Positions 24,501 to 31,928 of a DNA stretch of 43,698 bases are shown piece by piece (positions within the stretch are counted from its first letter, which is position 1; each line of letters starts with the position of its first letter). The position numbers and the translations under genes are program-made. The notes under the pieces are model-generated. The model was not told the origin of the DNA. It did no database searches and saw only the letters and a program-made list of their open reading frames with translations. Origin of the DNA: Sutterella massiliensis (GTDB lineage Bacteria; Pseudomonadota; Gammaproteobacteria; Burkholderiales; Burkholderiaceae_F). The stretch lies in assembly GCF_016899755.1 (NCBI RefSeq), contig NZ_JACJJC010000016.1, positions 1-43,698 on the forward strand, in the 5' to 3' direction.

Positions 24501-26574
24501 AAGGCGACTCGGCGGAAGCGGCGCCCGAAGCGGCCTTGCCGCCGGCTTTGGCAACGTTTTTTTGAGCGGCAGACGCCTTGGTCGCATTGGTCGCCTTGGC
24601 AACCTTTGCCGCTTTGGTCTTCTGAGCGTTCTGCTTGGCGTTTTCAGACGTAGCCTTGCCGACCGCTTGAGCGGTCGCCTTCTGCGTTCGGGGTTCTGCC
24701 TTCTCGGCCGTCACGGCTCGCAGATCGGCGCCGGGAAGCGGCCACGCAGCCTGCGGCACCGTAAGACGAAGCTCAAACGGCAGATTCGCCGCGGCGAGCT
24801 CCGCCCCCAAGTGCGCACTGGCTGCAACGGGCCCGGAAAGCCGAACGTCGGCCGAGAGTTTCTTGAGGACCTCGCCCGAGACGTCAACCTCAAGCGTAGT
24901 CGGCGCCTTTTTGAGACCGAGCGCAGGCGCAAACGGCGCAATATCGGCCGAAGCCGCCGCATGCAGCTGCGCAGACCACTCGTCGCGCATCGTCACCAGA
25001 GCATCCGCCTCCATCAGAAGTGCGGACGAATCGAGTGAGAGCCCCTCGAGCGCCACCGAGGCGTCCTTCGCAGAAGCTCTGAACGCCAGCCGATTGAGCC
25101 GCCAGGGCGAAACGGGCGCAATGTCCCCGGCGCCGGGCAGCCCCGAGACGGTCCAATCCGCTGCTTCAAACCCTTCGAGCACGATGTCGAGCGGCAGCGC
25201 CACTGTGGGGAGCTGGTTAAAAAGCGGTTTCTCAAAGAGCGCCTCAAGCATTTCGCCGGGACCTTGCTTTTTCCCATCCGCAGACTGCGTTTCGGACGCA
25301 GCCTGCGTGCGAACGGCGGGCTGCCGAAGACCGGCGTCAACCGACTTTTCGGTCGGCTTCTTGTCGTTTTCAGTCGCCTTTTCTTCGGACTTCACGGGGC
25401 CAGTCTGCGCAAGCGCGGCCGAAAGCCCCGTCACGCGAACGGGCTTCACGGTGAGAAGCGACGCCTCCCAGTCGAGCCCCGTCTCAAAGCGCTCGAGCGC
25501 CACCGTGTGACCGTCGAGCGCGGCCTTTGCGTTTTCAATCGCAATGCGCGCGACCGAAATCGGGAACGGTGCTTTGAGTTTTTGCAATGCCGCCTCGGAC
25601 TGAGGCACCGTACCCTCGGCTTCGGGCGACTCACCCATGGCAGCGGTATCGACCGATTCACGCTGAGAGTCGGCATTTCTCGGCACTTCGCTCGCTCGCG
25701 CCTTATCGGCCTCCTCTGCCGGGAACGTCTGCGCCGCCGTTTGGACGTACGCGTCGAGGCCTTCGAAGCGGACTTCGGCGACCTGCACGCCGTCGACGCG
25801 CTCGATCGTCGCATCGGCCGAAGCAGCCGTGAGAAAGCGTTCGAGGCGGATTTCGGTGCCGGGAAACGCCGCACGAATGCCTTCCACAACAAACTTCGGC
25901 AGCGCCGCAACGCGGCCGTTCCAGTCGAATGCGGTTTCCAGGCGCTCGATGCCGGCCTCAACGCCGGAGGCCCCGTACCGCGCACCGCGCAGCGTGAGGG
26001 TCGGGAGTGCCAATTGCCCGCGCGCCCAGTCTGCACGGGCAGCAAAGTGCTCGAGTCCGATCGTGTGACCGTCGACCGTTACATCAATGTCGGCGAGCTC
26101 AACCGATTCGAGCGAAATGTCCGGAATGGCGGCGAGGTCCAAAGGTGCCGAAGGCGCAGGCTCGGGTTCGGTCGGCGCGCTCGCGAGCTTTTGCGTTTCG
26201 ACCGTTGTCTTCACGCCCGAGAGCGCGAGACGCGTGACGCGCACTTTCCGATCGAGCAGCGCGTCCAAGTCAATGCCGAGTTCGATCCCCGAGGCAGAGA
26301 CGTCGAGCCCGTCCATCTTGAAGGCCAGGTTCTTGAGTCGCAGGTCGCGCCAGTCGCCTTCGATCGACTCGAGGCGCAAGCCCGGCACGAAGCGCTCGGC
26401 GAGCGCCGCGGCAGCACTGAGGCCGCTCGGCGTCAGAACGAGCCAAGCGAGTACCCCTGCGAAGAGCACAAGAAGAACGAAGAGGCCGCAGAAGAGGGCA
26501 GCAACGCGCTTGAAGTACTTGGCGGCCTTGGCAGGCTTGGCAGGCTTGAAGTTCTTTTCGTTTGCGTCAGGCAT
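21571..26574 (-). CDS. tamB: TamB, inner-membrane translocation and assembly protein
   Basis: A 1667-residue member of the TamB (DUF490) family of bridge-like proteins: one N-terminal membrane anchor (residues about 24-48, VAALFCGLFVLLVLFAGVLA), a very long repetitive beta domain crossing the periplasm, and the conserved C-terminal DUF490 domain ending in EAVSSVDQALDLLYRFDF. With TamA it moves outer-membrane proteins, and TamB-type proteins also shuttle phospholipids. The start at 26574 (MPDANEKN) lies 7 bases after the tamA stop, so the pair is translationally close. It is longer than E. coli TamB (about 1259); part of the excess is low-complexity insertions near residues 388-441, 620-690 (Lys/Ala-rich) and 938-995 in the periplasmic domain. 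Confidence 0.93.
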   Translation of the reverse strand: MPDANEKNFKPAKPAKAAKYFKRVAALFCGLFVLLVLFAGVLAWLVLTPSGLSAAAALAERFVPGLRLESIEGDWRDLRLKNLAFKMDGLDVSASGIELGIDLDALLDRKVRVTRLALSGVKTTVETQKLASAPTEPEPAPSAPLDLAAIPDISLESVELADIDVTVDGHTIGLEHFAARADWARGQLALPTLTLRGARYGASGVEAGIERLETAFDWNGRVAALPKFVVEGIRAAFPGTEIRLERFLTAASADATIERVDGVQVAEVRFEGLDAYVQTAAQTFPAEEADKARASEVPRNADSQRESVDTAAMGESPEAEGTVPQSEAALQKLKAPFPISVARIAIENAKAALDGHTVALERFETGLDWEASLLTVKPVRVTGLSAALAQTGPVKSEEKATENDKKPTEKSVDAGLRQPAVRTQAASETQSADGKKQGPGEMLEALFEKPLFNQLPTVALPLDIVLEGFEAADWTVSGLPGAGDIAPVSPWRLNRLAFRASAKDASVALEGLSLDSSALLMEADALVTMRDEWSAQLHAAASADIAPFAPALGLKKAPTTLEVDVSGEVLKKLSADVRLSGPVAASAHLGAELAAANLPFELRLTVPQAAWPLPGADLRAVTAEKAEPRTQKATAQAVGKATSENAKQNAQKTKAAKVAKATNATKASAAQKNVAKAGGKAASGAASAESPSRYELKGFEFAVGGSVKAWQATMQGKATVDMPSAGLKAPLAADLKLAAAGTPSRAAISDLSVTTEIGRVALSGNAEWLRNLAWHAQANVEGVDAKKLLPKLPLTLDVKTNAEGTVGLLDRPGSWRVALSNLSADGLIQGGLIRLRGAASADSDRHAEIPGLSFTLGKNNLELKGKADDVRNISLDLKVDVPGLLNTIPGLKGKASGYVRLSGSAFRPAVSADLRAQGIGWQDTFSVNDIRLKADVKNHVERRLRRSQPLAMPAAGVTASASNREAAKDAPNVSTAAAAPSGARGPMPPRKRPVFTTEQTMQHIADAIASGELEGSLRLNVTGIRVGTTSIDAVTFTTTGRETAMKLGLKVEGGPVEGEVGLSGGLNRNTLDWKGKLTGTHFATPAGGWSQKTDIPLDFRFAEMTLRVGKHCWTNEHAEVCVPEPMVLGRKGSAKLSLTKLDMAILKPYLRKRDRVSGTLTGEADMRWDLDREALPEVRVSIKGDGLHGQTRYQGIRFPLTLERLRLRAALEKGRASAGLEVRPEGNGLLTADLTVDDLMGERRLGGEMRIEDVTPSLLKPFLAQGETAEGRMNAALRAGGTLKAPALYGDFRLDDLSFDATYLPVDMKPSNLLLRFTGQRSELEAALKTGTGDVRITGDASWSDLNDWRAQLSVKSDKIRVAMPPMIEVDVETDVHAVATPALIELAGTVDIPWANITVGDLPASGTSVSKDEVILDENLERVATPGSPIALKSAILVRVGERVAIDAFGLKAGLKGGIHIVQNDDKLGLNGQISIPYGRFHAYGQDLIVQKGTVFFNGPAENPSLDIEAIRNPDVTEDGVTAGIRVGGTASNPKVTLFSEPAKSQSETLSYLIRGQGLGSDDEGGSSAMTSMLIGLGATTGNGIVGEIGDTLGIKGLGLDTTGVGENSQVVVSGYVLPGLQVKYGVGIFDSLATLTLRYRLMPRLYLEAVSSVDQALDLLYRFDF

Positions 26575-26581
26575 CGTTCGC

Positions 26582-28348
26582 TCACAGTTCGGATCCGAGC
26601 CCGATATAGAAAGCAAGACTGTTTTCGTCGGGGTCGCCCACAGGTCGCGCAATATCGAGCTTCACGGGGCCGATGGGACTCTCCCAGCGAATCCCAAAAC
26701 CCGCACCCGACTTGAAATTCGTCGTGGTGAAGTCCTCAACGGCTTCACCGACGTCGTAGAAGACCGCGCCCCACCACTTGCCCGTCACGTTGTACTGGTA
26801 CTCGATCGAGCCCGTGAGCAGGCGCTGCGCACCGGTGAGATCGCCCTCTTCGTCTCGGGGCGAAATCGACTTGTAGTCGTAGCCGCGGACGCTTCTGTCG
26901 CCGCCCGCGAAGAATCGCAGATCCGGCGGCACCTGGTCGAACTCGTCCGTTTCGATCCAGCCGAAATTGCCGCGCAGAATGAAGCGGTGCTTGTCGGCGT
27001 ACGTTCGAATCATCGTGCCCGCGGCACTGAAGGCAATGAAGTCGATGTCCGAGCCCCAGGCGGTCGACGAGACGTCGAGCGTGTAGCGCTGCGAGTCGCC
27101 CCAGCGCGGCATCATGCCGCCGCGCGAGCGCGTGCGAGAGAGCGTTACCCCCGGATAAAGCAGCATCGTCGTGTTCTCAACGGCGCCCTGCGTAAAGTTG
27201 TCGAGCATCCAGCGCAGATTGATCGAGCGCTGCCAACCCGTTTCGAGTTCCCAGTAGCGCGACGCCACCAAGGTCATCGAGTCCGACTGCGTGTCGTTCA
27301 GGTTTGTGTGCTTGTAGCCGCCTTGAAAGAGGTAGTACTCCTCGAGCGGACGCTCTTCGCGCGGCACCTTGTAGGAAAAGTCGAGTTCCTGGTCGGCGCT
27401 CGACAAATTCGTGGACGCTTCAAGGCTGTGCCCGTAGCGATTGACCCAAGGCTTCTTCCAGTCGGCGCGAAAACGCGGTCCCACGTCGGTCGAAAAGCCG
27501 ACGCCAAGCTCAACCGAATTGCCCGAGCGCGGCACGACGTGTCCGTAGAGCGGCAGCGTCTTGTCTTCGGTGGCATTCCGGAATTCAGGCGCGACGACCG
27601 CTGAACTGAACCAGCCCGTCGTCGAGAGGCGCTCGTTCAGCTTGGCAAGATCGTCCGAAGAAAAGGGCGCGCCCGGATCGAACGGCACAAGGCTCTGCAG
27701 ATACGCATCTTCGATCTGCGAGCCGTGGAAGGTCACGTTCCCAAACTTGTAGCGCGGACCCGCCTCATAGTCGATCACCCAAAACGCCACGCCGCGCTCG
27801 GGGCTCACCTGTAGTTCGCTCTGCTTGAATTTCGCCTCGAAGTAGCCCTTCGTCATGGCGAGATTGTTGAGATCCGACTTGAATTTGTCATAGCGGCCGT
27901 GGTTGAGAATGTCGCCTTTTTTGGGAACACTCTTTTCAATCAGGCGAGCGAAATCTTTATCGGACTGCGCGTCGCCGCCGATGCGAATGCGCACCTCTTC
28001 AATGCGAACGGGGTCGCCCGGCGTCACGTCAAGCTTCAGAACGCGCGGCCCCGATTCGGGTTCAGGCTGCCACTTGAACTTGAATGACGGTCGGTAGTAG
28101 CCGAGCGAACGCAGTCCTTCGCGCACGGCCGAACGAACCTGCGCGCGAAAACGGCTTCGCACGGTGATGTGCGAGAGGTCAACGGAAGAGAGCTGCGCGT
28201 CAACATTCGTTTTGAGTTCGCCCTTGAGCCCTGCCATTTCCAGCCGAAATTTGGGCTCGACAGACTCGGCAGCAGCCGCTGTCCGCCACACAAATGCGAG
28301 GCAGAGCACGAGCGCAACCCAAAAAGCGACGAAACGCCTGAAGACCAT
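26582..28348 (-). CDS. tamA: TamA, outer-membrane Omp85-family assembly factor
   Basis: A 588-residue Omp85 protein (E. coli TamA 577): signal peptide (VFRRFVAFWVALVLCLAF, cleaved near AAAA-E), three POTRA domains (residues about 30-270, with SLGYYRPSF and TKGYFEAKF as typical POTRA segments), then a 16-strand barrel. The barrel carries the lid-lock motif region RSVRGYDY, ends in YIGLGSEL, and includes WESPIGPVKLDIARPVGD before the last strand. The start at 28348 is chosen because the signal peptide begins there; the 21-residue in-frame extension would disrupt it. No strong ribosome site is visible. It is the first gene of tamAB. Confidence 0.94.
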   Translation of the reverse strand: MVFRRFVAFWVALVLCLAFVWRTAAAAESVEPKFRLEMAGLKGELKTNVDAQLSSVDLSHITVRSRFRAQVRSAVREGLRSLGYYRPSFKFKWQPEPESGPRVLKLDVTPGDPVRIEEVRIRIGGDAQSDKDFARLIEKSVPKKGDILNHGRYDKFKSDLNNLAMTKGYFEAKFKQSELQVSPERGVAFWVIDYEAGPRYKFGNVTFHGSQIEDAYLQSLVPFDPGAPFSSDDLAKLNERLSTTGWFSSAVVAPEFRNATEDKTLPLYGHVVPRSGNSVELGVGFSTDVGPRFRADWKKPWVNRYGHSLEASTNLSSADQELDFSYKVPREERPLEEYYLFQGGYKHTNLNDTQSDSMTLVASRYWELETGWQRSINLRWMLDNFTQGAVENTTMLLYPGVTLSRTRSRGGMMPRWGDSQRYTLDVSSTAWGSDIDFIAFSAAGTMIRTYADKHRFILRGNFGWIETDEFDQVPPDLRFFAGGDRSVRGYDYKSISPRDEEGDLTGAQRLLTGSIEYQYNVTGKWWGAVFYDVGEAVEDFTTTNFKSGAGFGIRWESPIGPVKLDIARPVGDPDENSLAFYIGLGSEL

Positions 28349-28720
28349 GTGAGCGAACCGACCGTTAACAAACAAATCCAATGCACCGAAGCGCACTAGC
28401 TGCCGCGACAAAATTGGCGAACCGACGTCAATTGTAAAGATGCGGCGACGAGAACCGCGTCAAAACAACATCACCAAATGTATCCGATTGCGCTGCAGGC
28501 ATTGACAATGATTTCGCGTGAAGCGTTTTCGGGCGCTGCGCGCTGCAGTCTTGCGCCTTTGATCGCTGGAGATTCCTGCAGCGCCGTGAGCCGTCGGCAC
28601 CGTGCCCGTGCCATCAGAACAAGGAAAAACGGCCCGTCGCATGCGCGAATCGGACCGTTTGAATCGACTGCGTCGTCTTCACGGGAGGCAGAGCGCCCCG
28701 CTCAAACGAACGTCACCGCA
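28349..28720. other. Intergenic region upstream of tamA
   Basis: 372 bases with no credible gene. The left part should contain the tamA promoter; a possible minus-strand -35 (TTGACG, about 28425-28430) lacks a clear -10. The right part holds the terminator of the H1-like gene. Confidence 0.4.
28625..28660 (-). terminator. Terminator of the H1-like gene
   Basis: Ten-bp stem with one mismatch (AAACGGCCCG at 28627-28636, CGGACCGTTT at 28651-28660) with a 14-base loop. On the minus strand it runs into TTTTTCC, about 60 bases after the stop at 28721. Confidence 0.75.
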
Positions 28721-29449
28721 TTAGGCGGGCGTCTTCACGGCGGGCGCGGGGGCCGCGGCCTTGGCGGGCTCGGCAGCGGGCTTCGCCGATTCGGCCTTGA
28801 CGGGCGCAGCCGCAGGCTTGGCTTCAGCCTTGGGCTCGACCTTCACTTCGGGCTTCGCTTCAGCCTTCGGTTCGGCTTTCACTTCAGCCTTGGGCGCGGT
28901 GTTGGCAGCAGGCTTCGTCGCGGGCCTTGCTGCGGGCTTCGGCGCCGCCTTGGCGGCCGTCGTGCGAGCGGCAGGCTTCACTGCGGGCTTAGCTGCCGGT
29001 TTGGCAGCGGGCTTGGCGGCCGTCTTCGCAGGCGCCTTGGCTGCGGGCGCTTCCGCGGGCTTTTCAGCCGCTTTCGACTCAGCCTTCGCGGCAGCGGTTT
29101 TTTCAGCTGCGGCGGGCTTGGCAGCCGTGCGGCGGGTACGGCGAGCGGGCGCCTTCTTGGCCGGCGCTTCGGCAGGCTTTTCTTCCGGCTTTTCTTCCGC
29201 TTCCTTTTCTTCGACCTTGGCTTCGGACTTCTTTTCAGCCTTTTCGACCTTTTCTTCCTTCTTCTCGGTTTCTTCAACCTCGAGCGACTCGACGCCGAGC
29301 GCCGAGCTCATCAGGAACTGGAGCGCTTCTTCAAAGAGCTCGTCAATCGCATCGCCGAAAGTCATGCCGCGTTCGGCAAGGAATTCGTTGACACGCTTGT
29401 ACGTCTTGCGATCGATCTTGATCTTGGCCTTGTACTTGAACTTGGGCAT
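28721..29449 (-). CDS. Histone-H1-like Lys/Ala/Pro-rich protein with small N-terminal helical domain
   Basis: A 242-residue protein in three parts. Residues 1-50 (KFKYKAKIKIDRKTYKRVNE, then a FGDAIDELFEEALQFL helix) look like a basic strand followed by two helices, as in ribbon-helix-helix DNA-binding or dimer modules. Residues 50-92 are strongly charged, Glu/Lys-rich. From about 93 to the end it is low-complexity PAKA/AKPA repeats, with a short Arg patch (ARRTRRT), like the C-terminal tail of histone H1 or the AlgP/HctB-type proteins of bacteria. It is probably a nucleoid-associated protein (inference). The ATG at 29449 has AGGAG eight bases upstream. It has its own promoter, leader hairpin and terminator. 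The DNA is repetitive, so length may vary between strains. Confidence 0.75.
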   Translation of the reverse strand: MPKFKYKAKIKIDRKTYKRVNEFLAERGMTFGDAIDELFEEALQFLMSSALGVESLEVEETEKKEEKVEKAEKKSEAKVEEKEAEEKPEEKPAEAPAKKAPARRTRRTAAKPAAAEKTAAAKAESKAAEKPAEAPAAKAPAKTAAKPAAKPAAKPAVKPAARTTAAKAAPKPAARPATKPAANTAPKAEVKAEPKAEAKPEVKVEPKAEAKPAAAPVKAESAKPAAEPAKAAAPAPAVKTPA

Positions 29450-29465
29450 TGCGTTGCTCCTGGAC

Positions 29466-29524
29466 AAAAAAGCTTTTTTCGGCAAGCCGCAAGCGCGCCC
29501 GCTCCGGGAGCGCGCTTGTGCGGC
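29466..29524 (-). promoter_or_regulatory. Structured leader of the H1-like gene
   Basis: The minus-strand leader contains a long hairpin (29486-29524; 13-bp arm GCCGCAAGCGCGC with a 2-base bulge opposite, plus an inner CCGCTCC/GGAGCG part). It is followed by a perfect palindrome AAAAAAGCTTTTTT (29466-29479) just before the ribosome site. The order hairpin, A/T palindrome, ribosome site suggests control of translation or attenuation. Confidence 0.45.
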
Positions 29525-29541
29525 ACAAATACCTTACGGTT

Positions 29542-29550
29542 GTTATAGCA
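29542..29550 (-). promoter_or_regulatory. Extended -10 promoter of the H1-like gene
   Basis: TGCTATAAC on the minus strand fits the extended -10 (TGnTATAAT) with one mismatch. No good -35 precedes it, as is usual for this type. Start of transcription about 29535, giving a leader of about 86 bases. Confidence 0.45.
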
Positions 29551-29607
29551 GAGTAGCACTCGCGTTTCGCCGCGGGCACCGTAGTTTTGCTCACATGCCG
29601 CGGTCCT

Positions 29608-30885
29608 TTATGACGCGGACTTGCGCTGAGGCAGAAGCGGCGCCCTCGTCTTTGTGCCGACAAGTGCAAGCGTCGTCAAAAGCGCGAGCTGCGGCCCGAG
29701 ATGAATGTCTTTCACGATGAAGGTTTCGCCGAGCGAATGCGCGCCGATTCCGATGCCGCCCGAAGAGAGGCACGTCGCCGGAATGCCGAGCGACATCGCC
29801 GGGTTCGCATCGGTCGAACTGCACTGGTAGTTCGTGAGTTCGATCCCGAGGCAACGCTGCGCGGCGCGCGCCGTCTGAATGACGGGACAATCGTCGGGCG
29901 GAAGCCCGCCGGGAATGTCGCCGATCAGCACCTTCGAAAGGCGCAGCATCTTCTCGGGCGCCGTCATGCCCCAGCGCGCGTTTTCGGCGTCAACCGCCTT
30001 TTCAAATGCGCGGAAGATCCGCTTTTCGATTTTGAGGAGCTCGTCGTTGGAAAGCGACCGGAAATCGACCTCCGCTTCGCAGCGCGGCGCAATCGTCGTC
30101 ACCGACGTGCCGCCCGTGATCATCCCGACCGTGAAGCTCGTTCTCGGGTCCGAAGGCACTTCAAAGTCCGCGATTTCTGCCGTCGCGCGCGCGACGGCGT
30201 GCGTGGCGCTCGGAACCGCGCCGAACGCGCCCCAGCTGTGCCCGCCCGGACCTTCGACAATGAAGCGCCAGCTGTGCGAGCCCGTCGCCCCTTTTTGCAC
30301 GCGGCCAACATCGCTGCCGTCAAGCGCAAGCAGCCCGTCGAGATGCACCGAACCGTTGCAGAGCGCCTTTGCGCCGTTCAAGTCGCCGTTGCCCTCTTCC
30401 TGCACGTCGGCAACGAAAAGAATGTCGCCCCGCGTTTCGATGTTGCCCGCCGTGAGGCAGCGCAGAATCTGCAAAAGCGAACGCAACCCCGAGGCGTTGT
30501 CGCCGATCCCGGGCGCGCGAAGCGTGTCGCCCTCGCGCTTTACGGTGCAGTCGGTACCCGCGGGAAAGACCGTATCAAGGTGCGCCACGAGCGCCAGGAC
30601 CGGTCCCTCGCCCGTACCGGGACGCCGACCGATGACGTTGCCGATTTCGTCGCGCCAAACGTCCGTGAGACCGTAGGCGCGAAGACGCTTTTCGACTTCA
30701 AGCGCACGGGCCTCTTCTTCAAAAGTGGGGGCCGGAATCTCGCAGAGCGAAATCTGCTCTTCGACGGCAAAAGGTGCTTCTTCGCGCGCAACGTCAAGCG
30801 CGCGGGCCACGTCAGGCTCTTCGTAGAGCGCTCGGACCTCGGAAAGAATGCGTTCGTTGAGCGGCGGCAGCTTGTCGATGGTCAT
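29608..30885 (-). CDS. M20-family metallopeptidase, peptidase-T/ArgE-like
   Basis: A 425-residue cytosolic zinc peptidase of the M20 family. Metal-ligand motifs in order: VAHLDTVFPAGT (His, Asp), GIGDNASGL (bridging Asp), VQEEGNGDLNG (catalytic Glu pair), and near the C-terminus IGAHSLGET (last His), with a dimerisation/lid domain between (GGHSWGAFGAVPSATHAVA). This pattern fits tripeptidase-like M20/M25 members better than the AbgA-like enzyme at 7024-8325. The start at 30885 (MTIDKLPP) has GGAAGG upstream; the 35-residue extension to 30990 has none. It is a single-gene unit. The substrate is probably a small peptide or N-acylated amino acid. Confidence 0.85.
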   Translation of the reverse strand: MTIDKLPPLNERILSEVRALYEEPDVARALDVAREEAPFAVEEQISLCEIPAPTFEEEARALEVEKRLRAYGLTDVWRDEIGNVIGRRPGTGEGPVLALVAHLDTVFPAGTDCTVKREGDTLRAPGIGDNASGLRSLLQILRCLTAGNIETRGDILFVADVQEEGNGDLNGAKALCNGSVHLDGLLALDGSDVGRVQKGATGSHSWRFIVEGPGGHSWGAFGAVPSATHAVARATAEIADFEVPSDPRTSFTVGMITGGTSVTTIAPRCEAEVDFRSLSNDELLKIEKRIFRAFEKAVDAENARWGMTAPEKMLRLSKVLIGDIPGGLPPDDCPVIQTARAAQRCLGIELTNYQCSSTDANPAMSLGIPATCLSSGGIGIGAHSLGETFIVKDIHLGPQLALLTTLALVGTKTRAPLLPQRKSAS

Positions 30886-31057
30886 GGGCTTCCCTTCCTT
30901 TTCCTTCACGGAGGAGCTTTCGAAAACGTTCACAATCCATGCTAAAGCGTTCGGGTGCGCTGCGCGCCCCGAAAACATCGGCGATTGCACTCAGACGAAG
31001 GGCCGCGAGCGCAAGGTTTTCGTCGGCAGAAAAACTGCTTTTCGACGACCAGCGTGC

Positions 31058-31103
31058 AAAAAATCGACCCGTAAAGGCGTTCCGAACGCTTTTACGGGTC
31101 GAT
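31058..31103 (-). terminator. Terminator after the small RHH gene
   Basis: A 19-bp stem with one G-U position (31063-31081 with 31085-31103) and a 3-base loop, followed on the minus strand by TTTTTT. It lies about 100 bases after the RHH stop and before the M20 gene. Confidence 0.9.
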
Positions 31104-31204
31104 CTTTCACAGCTGCCGGTTCGGGTAGCCTCTGCGCCGCCTTTAGAGGTCGGGCGGCGCCCATGCGAGCACAGAAAGAATTGTCTCGCGGGCGCTTACG
31201 GCAC

Positions 31205-31441
31205 TTACTTCACGGTAAGCGTGCTTTCTTCCTTCTTCACTTCGCCGACATCGCGCCACCAGTCGGGATCCTCTCGCCGGACCGTTTCAATGATGAAGTC
31301 GCGAAGCAGGTGGGAAAGGACCAAGCCCCGCTCTGCGGCAAGACGTTCGGCAGCAAGCTTCGTCTCGAAGGGCAGCCGGCAGCTGATAACGCCCGTCTTA
31401 TTGCCGCGCTGATGGGAACTTCCTTCGTCAAGGACAAACAT
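31205..31441 (-). CDS. Small ribbon-helix-helix-like protein
   Basis: A 78-residue protein whose middle part reads as a ribbon-helix-helix unit: a basic strand (TGVISCRLP) followed by two helices (FETKLAAERLAAERGLVLSH, then LLRDFIIETVRRE). Such proteins are usually dimeric DNA-binding regulators, often antitoxins. The start at 31441 is fixed by GAGGAGGTG seven bases upstream; an in-frame extension to 31495 is rejected. No toxin gene is adjacent: the gene stands alone, with a strong terminator after it and nearly 490 empty bases before it. Regulated target unknown. Confidence 0.7.
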   Translation of the reverse strand: MFVLDEGSSHQRGNKTGVISCRLPFETKLAAERLAAERGLVLSHLLRDFIIETVRREDPDWWRDVGEVKKEESTLTVK

Positions 31442-31928
31442 TCTCTGCACCTCCTCGTACAGATCAAGCCCAATTCGCAACGCCTGTCTGCACACCCCGT
31501 TCGGGAATTCTCAGACGCTGCGGTGAAGCCTGTAGAAACGAACTGTTATTTTGGTTTGGATCGAATAGCTATGCATACGGTTCGGGGCAGCAAGCCCGTG
31601 CGCGCAAAATGCGCCGAGCGGAATCGATCTTTTGCCGAAGCACGAGATCGGCACGAGCCTGCGAAACTCGAACCGCCATCGAAAAACGACGATGCGTCAG
31701 AGATTCTAAGGCATTCTCCTCAGCTCTCACACGACTTTTGCACCGAAGAGGTGCTGAATTTAACGATTCTTTGAGTCCCCCGATGAGGAATTTTCTGTGT
31801 CAATCTCCCGAAAAGCGCCGATTGACAGAGAAGCCGAACGGATCGACCATATTCTTTGCAGAAATTTGTCATGTATTTGCCACGCCACAGGTTGCGGGCA
31901 AGAAAACGGCCTCCGAGCGCCAGACAAG
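31442..31928. other. Divergent intergenic region, no gene seen
   Basis: About 490 bases between the minus-strand RHH gene and the plus-strand MFS gene. Short plus-strand frames here lack ribosome sites and family similarity. A TTGACA at 31822-31827 is followed by CATATT only after 20 bases, too far for a good promoter. No tRNA or stable-RNA pattern recognised. Confidence 0.4.

Noticed and set aside
28740..29180. Tandem repeats, considered as CRISPR or minisatellite
   Set aside because: The repeats are short, imperfect, in frame and codon-based (Ala-Lys-Pro units); there are no spacers.
28761..29720. An Ala/Gly/Phe-rich open frame of 319 residues on the plus strand
   Set aside because: It is the complement of the PAKA repeats of the H1-like gene; it would look membrane-like only because Lys codons read as Phe/Leu on the other strand.
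31822..31855. TTGACA considered as -35 of the MFS gene
   Set aside because: The nearest -10-like hexamer is 20-22 bases away, outside the usual spacing.
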